From positions 930,001 to 994,000 of the forward strand of contig CP053688.1 of assembly GCA_013200995.1 (NCBI GenBank): 64,000 bases of DNA, read 5' to 3'. A model generated the notes under the pieces. The model ran no database searches and was not told the DNA's origin. It was given only the letters and a program-made list of their open reading frames with translations. Position 1 is the first letter of the stretch, and each line of letters opens with the position of its first letter. Position numbers and translations under genes: made by a program. The DNA is from Arthrobacter citreus. Lineage in GTDB: Bacteria > Bacillota > Bacilli > Bacillales > Bacillaceae_G. This document shows positions 43,714-52,149 of the stretch, one piece after another.

Positions 43714-45756
43714 GTGAGAGTAGCAACTGATATAGGAGGAACTTTTACCGATTTAGTTTTTTTAGACGAGAATGGTCGAATTGGCGTCGCGAAAAGTGAT
43801 ACGACTCCACCTAATTTTGAGCAAGGTGTTATCGATGTAATGACTAAAAGTGGAATACAAGGTGATGCAATTCAAGCATTTATTCACGGTACTACAGTGA
43901 TTATTAATGCATTAACTGAACGAAAAGGTGTTAAAACAGGTTTAATTACAACAAAGGGTTTTAGAGATGTTATTGAAATAGCACGTGGGAATCGACCAGA
44001 TTTATTTAATGTACGATATCAAAAACCAACTCCATTTGTCCCACGGCATTTAAGATTTGAAGTAAGTGAACGATTAAATTATAAAGGTGATATATTACAA
44101 GGCATTAATTTAGATGAAGTTAAAGTCGCGGTAGAGCAACTGAAAAAAGAAGGCGTTGATGCGATCGCTGTCTCATTCCTCCATGCATATGCTAATCCAA
44201 TTCATGAAAAAGCAGTAATTGAAATGATTCAACAATTATGGCCAGAAGTATATGTAACAGCTTCTAGTGATATTACAAAAGAATGGCGTGAATATGAGCG
44301 AACAAATACAGCGGTATTAAATTCATACGTTAAACCGATTGCGGTATCATACATAGATCGATTAGAGAAAAAATTACAAGATGTAGGAGTTTCGGGTAAT
44401 AAATACATCATGCAATCGAATTCTGGAACGACAACTTTTAATCAATCGAAAGAATCACCTATTAATATGGTCGAGTCAGGCCCTGTAGCAGGAATATTTG
44501 GAGCAGCGATTCTAGGAAAATTACTAGGTGAGGAAAATATAATTGCTTTTGATATAGGTGGAACGACAGCTAAATGCTCTTTAATTAATAAGGGTGAGGT
44601 AAAGGTAACTACTGATTATCGAATTGAGCGAGATGAACGAAACGCTGGATATCCAATTAAAGTTCCTGTCGTTGACATAGTAGAAATTGGTAATGGTGGA
44701 GGATCAATTGCTTGGATCGACGGTGCAGGCTCTTTAAAAGTCGGGCCACAGTCAGCTGGTGCACTTCCAGGTCCAGTGGCTTATGGACAAGGAGGAGAAG
44801 ATCCAACTACAACCGATGCAAATTTGGTGACAGGTAGACTTTCTCCAAAAAATTTCAAGAAACCAGTAGATCTTGAATCAGTTCGAGTAGCAATTCAAAA
44901 TAAAATATCAGAACATTTCGAAATATCCGTTGAAGATGCAGCACTTGGTATTATTCGTATTGCTAACTCTAATATGTTAAATGCATTAAAGCTAATTTCA
45001 GTTCGAAAAGGGTATGATCCAAGAGAATTTTCACTTGTAGCCTTTGGCGGTGGTGGTCCGATGCATGCCATGTCCCTTGCAAAAGAGCTAGGAGTGCGTA
45101 AAGTAATCATTCCAATTGCTTCTTCAGTATTTTCGGCTTGGGGTATGCTAATGACGGATTTACGTCAAGACTATATTCAAACTTATATTCGAAGAGTTAA
45201 TACGATTGATTTTAATGAAATAAATTCAGAATGGGCAAAAATTGAAGAAAATGCGATTGAACAATATAAGGTTCAAGATATATCTGAAAAAGATGTAGTA
45301 TTCATACGTTATGCTGATATGAGATATCTTGGCCAAGAGCATACAGTAAAAGTTCCAATTCCAAATGGACTATTAAATTCAGAAACTATGAAAGTTATTG
45401 TTGAGCGTTTTCACCAAATACATGAACAACAATTTACTTTTAAATTAGAAGGGGCACCTACTGAAATTGTAAATCTACATTTAACGGCATTAGGAACCGT
45501 ACAAAAACCTAAAATAGCAAAATTAAAAAATATTGGAGATAACGCAGACAGCACAATTAAAGAAGTTAGAAATGTTCTATTTGAAGACTACGGATGGATC
45601 AAGACAAATATTTACGAGCGTGATTTATTAAATGCTGGTAGCAAGATAGATGGCCCAGCTATTGTAGAAGAACAATCATCTTCTACGGTACTCTATCCAA
45701 ATCAATCATTAACAGTAGATCCTTATGGAAATTTAATTATTGAGACTGGGGTGTAA
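43714..45756 (+). CDS. Hydantoinase/oxoprolinase family protein, subunit A (HyuA-like)
   Basis: The 680-residue protein is the ATP-using subunit of the hydantoinase A/N-methylhydantoinase/acetone carboxylase superfamily. VATDIGGTFTDLVFLDENG starts the Hydant_A_N domain and IIAFDIGGTTAKCSLINKG begins the ASKHA ATPase core, with FGGGGPMHAMSLAKELG later. Members open lactam or hydantoin rings or carboxylate ketones, with a partner B subunit. It starts with GTG after AGGAGG. The B subunit gene begins 3 bp after its stop. The real substrate (5-oxoproline, N-methylhydantoin or another) cannot be told from sequence. Confidence 0.92.
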   Translation: MRVATDIGGTFTDLVFLDENGRIGVAKSDTTPPNFEQGVIDVMTKSGIQGDAIQAFIHGTTVIINALTERKGVKTGLITTKGFRDVIEIARGNRPDLFNVRYQKPTPFVPRHLRFEVSERLNYKGDILQGINLDEVKVAVEQLKKEGVDAIAVSFLHAYANPIHEKAVIEMIQQLWPEVYVTASSDITKEWREYERTNTAVLNSYVKPIAVSYIDRLEKKLQDVGVSGNKYIMQSNSGTTTFNQSKESPINMVESGPVAGIFGAAILGKLLGEENIIAFDIGGTTAKCSLINKGEVKVTTDYRIERDERNAGYPIKVPVVDIVEIGNGGGSIAWIDGAGSLKVGPQSAGALPGPVAYGQGGEDPTTTDANLVTGRLSPKNFKKPVDLESVRVAIQNKISEHFEISVEDAALGIIRIANSNMLNALKLISVRKGYDPREFSLVAFGGGGPMHAMSLAKELGVRKVIIPIASSVFSAWGMLMTDLRQDYIQTYIRRVNTIDFNEINSEWAKIEENAIEQYKVQDISEKDVVFIRYADMRYLGQEHTVKVPIPNGLLNSETMKVIVERFHQIHEQQFTFKLEGAPTEIVNLHLTALGTVQKPKIAKLKNIGDNADSTIKEVRNVLFEDYGWIKTNIYERDLLNAGSKIDGPAIVEEQSSSTVLYPNQSLTVDPYGNLIIETGV

Positions 45757-45759
45757 TAA

Positions 45760-47505
45760 ATGAATAGTCATCAAGTACAGGAAAAGGTAGATCAGTTTAC
45801 TTTAGAAATTGTAAAAGATTCTTTAATTGCAATTGGAGAAGAAATGTTTCATACACTTGCACGTACTTCTATGAGCCCTATCATTTATGAGGTTTTAGAT
45901 TTCGCAAGTGGACTTACTGATGATAAAGGACAATTGCTTACTCAAGGAAATGGCGTAACGGGATTCATCGGGATGCTGACCTTTATGGTTAAGCAAACTT
46001 TAGAGAAATTTGGTCAAAAAGGTGATTTAAAGCCTGGAGACATCATTATTATTAACGACCCTTATGGTGGCGGTGGTTCGCATCTTTCTGATGTTGGGCT
46101 TGTAATGCCAATTTTTTACGAAGGTGAAATTGTTGCATTTTCTGCAAATAAAGCACACTGGACTGAAGTAGGTGGAAAAGATCCAGGCTCTTGGACAACC
46201 GATTCTACTGAAATTTTCCAAGAAGGTTTACAGTTTCCATGCGTCAAACTTTTCGACGATGGTAAAATCAATCAACCACTAGTAGAAATTATTGCAGCAA
46301 ATGTTCGTTTCCCGGATTTATCTTTAGGAGATATGTGGGCACAAGTAGCGGCCTTGAAAACTGGCGAAAGACGGTTTGTTGAATTGTGCAGTAAATATAG
46401 TAAGTATATTGTAAAAGAAACAATTGAACATTTACTTCATCACGGGGAACAAATTTCCCGTAAAGAGCTATCAAAGTTACCAAAAGGGGTTTATGAAGCT
46501 GTAGATTATATCGACGATGATGGAATTGGGAATGGTCCATTTAAAGTACAAGTAAAAGTTACGATTACTGATGAGGAGTTTGTTTGTGACTTTTCTGGAA
46601 GCCACCCACAAGTACTCGGACCAGTCAATTGCTCATATACAGCCCTAGTTTCAGCAGTTAGAGCAATTTTCTTAGCTGCAACAAATCCTTCTCAGGATGT
46701 AAATGATGGTGTATTTAGACCACTAAAAGTGATTGCCGAGGCACGATCTATCTTTTCAGCAGAAAGACCAGCTGCAGTTTCCACCTATTGGGAAACAATG
46801 CTCTATGGTTCTGACTTAGTTTGGAAAGCTTTAGCACCAATCTTACCTGATCGGTTAACAGCTGGGCATTTGCTATCAGTTTGTGGAGTTGTATTATCTG
46901 GAATACATCAAGATACAAATGAACCATTCTTAATTGTAGAACCATCAGTAGGAGGATGGGGTGCAGGAGACGGAATAGACGGTGCTGTAGGCCAATTTTG
47001 TATTGGTGATGGTGAGACTTATAATGTACCAGTTGAAGTTGCTGAAGCTCGTTATGGCATTATGGTAGAAGAATATAGTCTACATACAGACGGAGCTGGT
47101 GCTGGTGAATATCGTGGTGGCTCTGGAACTGTTAGATCCTATACTGCAATGACCGATGGACAGACTGTAACTGCAACTTTTGGTAGGAACAAGTACTTAC
47201 CATGGGGTATTAACGAAGGAAAAGATGGTTCTTGCAACGAATTTGAAATTGTTAAGGCAAATGGTGAGGTAAGTGGTCCTTATGGCAAATTTGCACGTTT
47301 TCCACTCCAAAAAGGTGACACTGTACGTTTAATAACTGCTACTGGTGGAGGATTTGGTAATCCATTAGATCGTCCGATTGAAAAAGTAATAATTGACGTT
47401 AAAAATGGTTATATCAGTTTAGAACAAGCAAGTGAAATTTATGGTGTGAAATTAAATCCTGAAACATTACATGTTGAGAATATAGTAAATGGAAGATTAA
47501 ATTGA
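45760..47505 (+). CDS. Hydantoinase B family protein (HyuB-like)
   Basis: The 581-residue protein is the Hydantoinase_B/HyuB partner subunit. Visible family features are IINDPYGGGGSHLSDVGLVM, IVAFSANKAHWTEVGGKDPG with a metal-binding His-Trp, and the Gly-rich GGSGTVRSYTAM and TATGGGFGNPLDRP near the C-terminus. It assembles with the A subunit into an ATP-dependent amidohydrolase or carboxylase. GGGGTG just before the start, overlapping the A gene end, indicates coupling. A small cupin gene follows 12 bp downstream. Confidence 0.92.
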   Translation: MNSHQVQEKVDQFTLEIVKDSLIAIGEEMFHTLARTSMSPIIYEVLDFASGLTDDKGQLLTQGNGVTGFIGMLTFMVKQTLEKFGQKGDLKPGDIIIINDPYGGGGSHLSDVGLVMPIFYEGEIVAFSANKAHWTEVGGKDPGSWTTDSTEIFQEGLQFPCVKLFDDGKINQPLVEIIAANVRFPDLSLGDMWAQVAALKTGERRFVELCSKYSKYIVKETIEHLLHHGEQISRKELSKLPKGVYEAVDYIDDDGIGNGPFKVQVKVTITDEEFVCDFSGSHPQVLGPVNCSYTALVSAVRAIFLAATNPSQDVNDGVFRPLKVIAEARSIFSAERPAAVSTYWETMLYGSDLVWKALAPILPDRLTAGHLLSVCGVVLSGIHQDTNEPFLIVEPSVGGWGAGDGIDGAVGQFCIGDGETYNVPVEVAEARYGIMVEEYSLHTDGAGAGEYRGGSGTVRSYTAMTDGQTVTATFGRNKYLPWGINEGKDGSCNEFEIVKANGEVSGPYGKFARFPLQKGDTVRLITATGGGFGNPLDRPIEKVIIDVKNGYISLEQASEIYGVKLNPETLHVENIVNGRLN

Positions 47506-47517
47506 GGTGAGGGACTA

Positions 47518-47853
47518 ATGTTACTAGTTAATACGGACAAATTGACTACAGATAATGTGCCGTTTGTATCTTTAAAAACAATATTTAATGAAAACAGTAT
47601 TGAGGGGGGCAAAACACAGTTTGGTACTGTTTTAGTTCCACCAAAAGCTAGAATTCCAATTAGTGGATTCGGTTCTCATAATCAAGATGAATATTCAATT
47701 GTTATTAAGGGATCGATCTACACAGAATCTGCAGGTGAAAGTTTTCATCTAACAGCTGGTGACGCTACCTTAATTCCAGCAGGTGAAGAACATTGGGCGA
47801 TCAATGATAGTGATGAAGATTGTGAAATTGTTTGGGTATTAGTTGAAAGATGA
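47518..47853 (+). CDS. Small cupin-domain protein
   Basis: The 111-residue protein is a single cupin barrel: SGFGSHNQDEYSIVIKGSIY carries motif 1 residues and LTAGDATLIPAGEEHWAI motif 2 with a conserved His. GAGGTGAGGG precedes the ATG. As the last gene of the hydantoinase operon it may be an accessory enzyme or a metabolite-binding protein. In this operon both the regulator and this protein are cupins, possibly sensing the same metabolite. Confidence 0.85.
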   Translation: MLLVNTDKLTTDNVPFVSLKTIFNENSIEGGKTQFGTVLVPPKARIPISGFGSHNQDEYSIVIKGSIYTESAGESFHLTAGDATLIPAGEEHWAINDSDEDCEIVWVLVER

Positions 47854-48034
47854 GTAGCAAGCTAAAAGAAAACTAGAGTAAAAAATGAGATGAGAAAAAG
47901 TACACATAATTTTAGTCATTACTCTTTAACTAACAGATTATTTTTCCTGACTTTATGATCATCAAAGACAAGTCTCCTAAAAATAGATCAAAAATAATTT
48001 AACAATGTAAATGTTTAGTTTACTAATGAACGAC
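47854..48034. other. Spacer after hydantoinase operon
   Basis: About 180 bp without a gene separates the cupin stop from the terminator at 48035. I see no other feature in it. Confidence 0.5.
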
Positions 48035-48075
48035 AGCCACTTTCTTTAAAAATAGAGAGTGGCTATTGTTTTTCT
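48035..48075 (+). terminator. Terminator of the hydantoinase operon
   Basis: An 11-bp stem AGCCACTTTCT/AGAGAGTGGCT (48035-48045 with 48054-48064) with one G-T pair is followed by ATTGTTTTT. Confidence 0.85.
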
Positions 48076-48105
48076 ATTCAACCAAGTAAATTTAATATAG
48101 ATTAG

Positions 48106-48134
48106 TTGACTTCATACCCATCAGGGTATATAGT
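48106..48134 (+). promoter_or_regulatory. CstR-controlled promoter with operator in the spacer
   Basis: TTGACT (48106-48111) and TATAGT (48129-48134) are 17 bases apart. The palindrome ATACCC-ATCA-GGGTAT (48114-48129) fills the spacer, the form expected of a CsoR/CstR-family operator. Occupancy would block RNA polymerase. Confidence 0.85.
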
Positions 48135-48179
48135 TCATTTTAACTATTATAAATTATTCCATAGAAAGGGTGTATTTTA

Positions 48180-48440
48180 ATGTCTTATGATGATCAAATA
48201 AAAAATAGAGTGAGAAGAATTGAAGGCCAACTTAGAGGGATTTTAAAAATGATGGATGAAGATAAAGGATGTAAGGACGTTATCACTCAGTTATCTGCAG
48301 TAAGAGCGGCTATGGATCGCACAATCGGAGTAATTGTTAGTACCAATCTTATAGAGTGTGTCAGATTAGCTGATGAAAATGGCGAGGATGCAGAAGAAAT
48401 TGTAAAAGAAGCTGTTAGTTTATTAGTTAAGAGTAGATAA
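48180..48440 (+). CDS. cstR: CstR, persulfide-sensing CsoR-family repressor
   Basis: The 86-residue helical protein belongs to the CsoR/RcnR/FrmR family. The two reactive Cys of CstR are at residues 31 (KGC) and 60 (IEC). The His used by copper-sensing CsoR is replaced by Asn56, so it is a persulfide sensor rather than a copper sensor. In the family, sulfane sulfur links the two Cys across the dimer and releases the DNA. The gene is followed by two rhodanese genes and preceded by a matching operator. AAAGGGTG lies before the ATG. Confidence 0.93.
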   Translation: MSYDDQIKNRVRRIEGQLRGILKMMDEDKGCKDVITQLSAVRAAMDRTIGVIVSTNLIECVRLADENGEDAEEIVKEAVSLLVKSR

Positions 48441-48517
48441 AGTAAATATCACTTTTCGTAGTGAATTAATTAGATAGGATGCACATTTCAAGAACATAAT
48501 GTGAAAGAAGGAAATAA

Positions 48518-48877
48518 ATGGATATATTAAATGGTATAATCATTGTTTTAATAGCTTATTTTCTAATGCAAACTTTTCTACCTGTCAAAGGAGTAAAGCA
48601 AATATCAACAGATGAGTTAAAAAATGAATTGAAAAATAAAGAGAAACAATTCATAGATGTTAGAACTTCTGGAGAATTTAAGGGAAGACATATTAAAGAA
48701 TTTAAAAATATCCCACTACATATTTTAAAGAAAAATGTTAATGACTTATCTAAAGAGCAAGAAACAATTATTATTTGTCAAAGTGGCGTAAGAAGTAAAA
48801 AAGCTTGTAAAGTTCTTAAAAAGATGGGTTATACGAATATTACGAATGTTAAAGGCGGAATGGGTGCCTGGTCTTAG
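48518..48877 (+). CDS. Membrane-anchored rhodanese-like sulfurtransferase
   Basis: The 119-residue protein begins with one membrane helix (ILNGIIIVLIAYFLMQTFL) and continues into a single rhodanese domain. The active loop is ICQSGVRSKKA with the persulfide-carrying Cys. It would handle sulfane sulfur at the membrane. AGAAGGAA precedes the ATG. It is second in the cstR operon, 77 bp after cstR, with the second rhodanese 16 bp further on. Confidence 0.92.
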   Translation: MDILNGIIIVLIAYFLMQTFLPVKGVKQISTDELKNELKNKEKQFIDVRTSGEFKGRHIKEFKNIPLHILKKNVNDLSKEQETIIICQSGVRSKKACKVLKKMGYTNITNVKGGMGAWS

Positions 48878-48893
48878 AAAAGGAGAAAATAAC

Positions 48894-49190
48894 ATGAAAG
48901 AAATCACTGCAGAGAAGTTAGAAAGCTTATTAAAGGAAGAGAAAGACGTTAAGATTATTGATGTTCGTGAAGTAGATGAAGTAGCCAATGGAATGATCCC
49001 TGGTGCAACTCATATTCCACTTGGTTTAATTGAATTCCGTATGTCAGAATTAGATAAAAATAATGAATATATAGTTGTATGTCATGCAGGTGGTAGAAGT
49101 AGTCGAGCAGTACAATTTCTAGAAAGTCATGGATTTAATGTTGTGAATATGACTGGTGGAATGCTAGCTTGGACAGGAGAAATTGAGTAA
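48894..49190 (+). CDS. Soluble rhodanese-like sulfurtransferase
   Basis: The 98-residue protein is a single-domain cytosolic rhodanese: IIDVREVDEVANGMIPGATH and VVCHAGGRSSRAVQFLESHG, with the catalytic Cys in CHAGGR. The ATG at 48894 has AGGAGAA upstream; a longer reading from 48846 overlaps the previous gene. Together with the membrane-bound rhodanese and CstR it forms a small sulfane-sulfur response operon. The usual persulfide dioxygenase (cstB) and sulfite exporter are not in this window. Confidence 0.92.
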   Translation: MKEITAEKLESLLKEEKDVKIIDVREVDEVANGMIPGATHIPLGLIEFRMSELDKNNEYIVVCHAGGRSSRAVQFLESHGFNVVNMTGGMLAWTGEIE

Positions 49191-49230
49191 TTTCTATATG
49201 ACTCGCCCTTCAATCATAAAACTATGTTTA

Positions 49231-49267
49231 AAAATTGCTTATAAATAACGATAAGCAATTTTTTTTA
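49231..49267 (+). terminator. Terminator of the cstR operon
   Basis: An 11-bp stem AAATTGCTTAT/ATAAGCAATTT (49232-49242 with 49251-49261) is followed by T residues. Confidence 0.92.
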
Positions 49268-49450
49268 TGTAATTTTCGTAAATTAACGATTAAATATTAT
49301 GATCATAAAGACTTTCTATTGACATAAAAAACAGAACATTCTTATAATTAACTAAATCTAATGATTCTCTAACTTCAAAGTAAATAAAGTCGCTTTTTCT
49401 TTTCCAAGTTGAAAATTTTTGACCTATTTCTATTTTAAAGGGTGTTTTAA

Positions 49451-50401
49451 ATGAATCAAAACAGTATATTAAACCATTTTCCATATCCATTTAAAGAAGA
49501 TTCTTATCGGTACTCCAATAATTCTATTCTATTAAAACCACAATCAAGCATCGAAATTACTCCTAATTATGAGAACGAAATAAATTTAAAAAGGAGACTT
49601 TTAAAAAAAGTACCCATTCATTGTTACCAAGCATTACCTACTAGTATAGAAGGTCAATGGGAAATAGTAGAATTAGTTATTGATCATTTAACAAAGTATT
49701 ATCCTACACATTTTGAAGTTTATAAGAAAAATGCAAATTGGACGCTATATAATAAGTTGCTTAATGAAGAACAACAATTTATTTTTGGTAATTTATCCTC
49801 AGCTTTTGGTGAACCATTAAATATGATTGGCAAACATGTTCAAGAGGATTTAATTTATATGAGTCAACGTGATAACGATTTATTTCTAGATGCTGGGCAT
49901 CTTTGTTTTCCTTCAAATTGGTCACTTGCATTTAAATTAGGAATGAAATTTAAAGAGATTCACCAACCAATCCCAATGTTTAATGAAAACTCATTAGATG
50001 ACAGAATACTGCGCTTCTTAAAAAATATTGAACAAGGATCACCTTGGAGTCGGAAAAATTGGTCATTAATGGCAGGGGATCGACTAGACACTTCCTTAGA
50101 AACTTTCGATCTATGGGGGAAAGACAGAGAAAATGTTACTAGTGAAAATGTTGGGCAGTTCGTTCATTTACGTGTTGAAGTTCAAAAGCTATTTAGGTTA
50201 TCTGTAAGTAATGGACTTCTTTTTACCATACATACTCACATAATATCATTAGAGCAATTTTCTTTAAATAAAGAATGGCTTAAACAGTTTTATACAATAT
50301 TAAGTGAATTACCAGATTTCATTTTAGATTATAAAGGAATATCTTCATATAAAACAGAAGTTTTAACATACTTAAAAAATAAACTTGATGAAGTAGGGTA
50401 G
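49451..50401 (+). CDS. Heme-dependent oxidative N-demethylase family protein (DUF3445)
   Basis: The 316-residue protein matches DUF3445, the heme-dependent oxidative N-demethylase family to which the dimethylamine monooxygenase catalytic subunit belongs. FPYPFKED starts the protein, WSLMAGDRL lies mid-way and the family helix HLRVEVQKLFRLSVSNGLLF with FTIHTHI follows. It would use heme, O2 and reducing power to demethylate a secondary amine, releasing formaldehyde. AAAGGGTG precedes the ATG. It heads a three-gene operon with a DmmA-like protein and a flavin/2Fe-2S reductase, the composition reported for dimethylamine monooxygenase. The substrate here is inferred. Confidence 0.85.
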   Translation: MNQNSILNHFPYPFKEDSYRYSNNSILLKPQSSIEITPNYENEINLKRRLLKKVPIHCYQALPTSIEGQWEIVELVIDHLTKYYPTHFEVYKKNANWTLYNKLLNEEQQFIFGNLSSAFGEPLNMIGKHVQEDLIYMSQRDNDLFLDAGHLCFPSNWSLAFKLGMKFKEIHQPIPMFNENSLDDRILRFLKNIEQGSPWSRKNWSLMAGDRLDTSLETFDLWGKDRENVTSENVGQFVHLRVEVQKLFRLSVSNGLLFTIHTHIISLEQFSLNKEWLKQFYTILSELPDFILDYKGISSYKTEVLTYLKNKLDEVG

Positions 50402-50407
50402 GATGAG

Positions 50408-50896
50408 ATGAATAATTTAATAGTTGAAAAAGCTAGTTTTATAGATGGTAAAAGAAAATATTTAATCTGTTCAAATCATCGGGGAATGGAGCAAATTCAA
50501 CCGATATTTGAAAAACTGCTTGAGAAAAACTATTCATTCGATTTTGTATTTATTGGATTTGATACAAGTCCTAATCAATATAAAACGAATATAAAGACTT
50601 GGTTGGAAAATCAGAAGATGGGCAGCTATTTATATATCGCACTAAGTAAGGAAGAACTTAAAAATGTTAGACCAATCATTGAAGATGTTGGCTTTTTTGA
50701 AGATGAGGTCCAATATGTTGGATATGGGGAGCTAAATTCAAAGGTCTTTTGTTGTCGTTGTCATAGTTTAACAGAATTAGTAAATTTAAAATTTGGTTGT
50801 GAAATTAAATGCCAAAACTGCCAGTTGTTACTTTCGGTCTCTAATCACTATTCAACGTTGTATGATGCATACTTAGGAAATATAGCTAAATTGTAG
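50408..50896 (+). CDS. DmmA-like subunit of a dimethylamine-monooxygenase-type system
   Basis: The 162-residue protein resembles the small DmmA-like subunit found beside DUF3445 proteins. The N-terminal half is an alpha/beta domain (FDFVFIGFDTSPNQYKTN). The C-terminal part carries a CCRC...CQNC four-Cys cluster that looks like a zinc ribbon or rubredoxin-type site. AGGATGAG precedes the ATG and the gene starts 6 bp after the demethylase stop. It may pass electrons or stabilise the complex. The call depends as much on context as on sequence. Confidence 0.72.
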   Translation: MNNLIVEKASFIDGKRKYLICSNHRGMEQIQPIFEKLLEKNYSFDFVFIGFDTSPNQYKTNIKTWLENQKMGSYLYIALSKEELKNVRPIIEDVGFFEDEVQYVGYGELNSKVFCCRCHSLTELVNLKFGCEIKCQNCQLLLSVSNHYSTLYDAYLGNIAKL

Positions 50897-50911
50897 ATGG
50901 GGGTGTATGTA

Positions 50912-51871
50912 TTGATTGAGAATACGATACTAGTGCGTGTTTGCGAAATAAAGCAAATAACAGAACAGGTTAAAGAATTTAGTTTTGTTCCAGTTGATCA
51001 ATTTAATCTCCCTGCTTTTAGTGGTGGTTCTCATATTAATACATATGTTAATGCAGGAAATGAAATGTTTTGCAGACCTTATTCAATAATTGAGCATTCG
51101 CTTTGTGATAACACTTATAAAATTGCTATTCATCTAAGTACGGAGTCAAAAGGAGGATCGGAATATTGGCATAAACACGTTAAACAAGGTGATCAACTAC
51201 AAATAAGCTACCCTAAAAATCACTTTCCATTAAGTAAAAGAGCTAAGCATCATGTATTTTATGCAGCAGGGATTGGGATCACTCCATTTATTTCGATGAT
51301 GAAGCATTTAAAAAGTCAAAATAAATCGTTTGAGCTGCATTATACTTCATCAACAATTAAAGGCTGTGCGTATTATGATTTCTTAATAGAAGAATATGGG
51401 GATAAAACATCATTTTATTTTACAAAAGAGATTAATCCTAGACGACTTAATGTTGAAACACTTTTAGAACATTCAATTGGTACACATGTCTATTTTTGTG
51501 GTCCTAATCGTTTTATCTCGCAATTTAATGAAGCTGCTTATGCATTTGGCTACCCTAAGTCAAGTGTACATATGGAGATTTTTACGCCTCGATTAGTTCC
51601 TGACACAAAACCATTTGAGGTAAAGCTATCGAATGGAAAGACCAAACAAGTTCCAATAGATAAAAGTCTATTAGATGTTTTGCTAGATGAAGGATTAAAC
51701 ATACCATATTCTTGTAGAGTTGGTAGATGTGGCTCATGTGAAGTGAATGTCATTGATGGACAAGTTGATCACCAAGATTTTCTATTAGATGACGAACAAA
51801 GAAAAAGTAATAAAATGATTTTAACTTGTGTATCAAGAGCAAAGTCAAACCAAATAGTCCTTGAACTATAA
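50912..51871 (+). CDS. PDR/VanB-family reductase with C-terminal 2Fe-2S domain
   Basis: The 319-residue protein has an FMN-binding domain (FCRPYSIIEHS), an NAD-binding domain (HHVFYAAGIGITPFISMMKH and HVYFCGPNRFI) and a plant-type ferredoxin domain (YSCRVGRCGSCEVNVIDG, then LTCVSRA). This is the phthalate dioxygenase reductase/VanB layout, carrying electrons from NADH to the oxygenase. I prefer the TTG at 50912, after GGGGGTG, to the ATG at 50897 that has no ribosome site. It is the last gene of the demethylase operon, followed by a terminator. Confidence 0.92.
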   Translation: MIENTILVRVCEIKQITEQVKEFSFVPVDQFNLPAFSGGSHINTYVNAGNEMFCRPYSIIEHSLCDNTYKIAIHLSTESKGGSEYWHKHVKQGDQLQISYPKNHFPLSKRAKHHVFYAAGIGITPFISMMKHLKSQNKSFELHYTSSTIKGCAYYDFLIEEYGDKTSFYFTKEINPRRLNVETLLEHSIGTHVYFCGPNRFISQFNEAAYAFGYPKSSVHMEIFTPRLVPDTKPFEVKLSNGKTKQVPIDKSLLDVLLDEGLNIPYSCRVGRCGSCEVNVIDGQVDHQDFLLDDEQRKSNKMILTCVSRAKSNQIVLEL

Positions 51872-51895
51872 ATTTAATACGTTTTTAAAACGATT

Positions 51896-51937
51896 AAAAC
51901 AGCTATTTTTACTTGGTAAAATAGCTGTTTTATTTTT
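51896..51937 (+). terminator. Terminator of the demethylase operon
   Basis: AAAACAGCTATTTT and AAAATAGCTGTTTT pair over 14 bp (51896-51909 with 51918-51931), followed by ATTTTTAC. Confidence 0.93.
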
Positions 51938-52049
51938 ACCCATCGACCCTAAAAACAAAATTCTAAATATAGTTAATTATAAAATCATTTAAAAAATGCA
52001 TAATTTTCATAATTTTAGAGGATTTTCTAAATAGTTTGTCGAATTTTTA

Positions 52050-52088
52050 ATTATTCTTTGCATTTGTATTCTTAATATAAAGAATAAT
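52050..52088. promoter_or_regulatory. Inverted repeat upstream of mutA
   Basis: ATTATTCTTT (52050-52059) and AAAGAATAAT (52079-52088) are perfect complements 19 bp apart, bracketed by GTCGA and CGAC. They lie ~60-100 bp upstream of mutA and may be an operator of the propionate operon. I cannot name the regulator. Confidence 0.45.
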
Positions 52089-52149
52089 CGACTTTACAAT
52101 CTAGTTATTTTGATTAGATGAAGAGATAAAGAAAGGAGTGGCTTTATAC

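Noticed and set aside
49290..49490. 66-residue minus-strand frame before the demethylase operon
   Set aside because: It overlaps the demethylase start and lacks a ribosome site; no similarity is apparent.
52040..52100. SigL (sigma-54) promoter before mutA
   Set aside because: A TTTGCA-like -12 is present but no GG-containing -24 element lies at the required distance.
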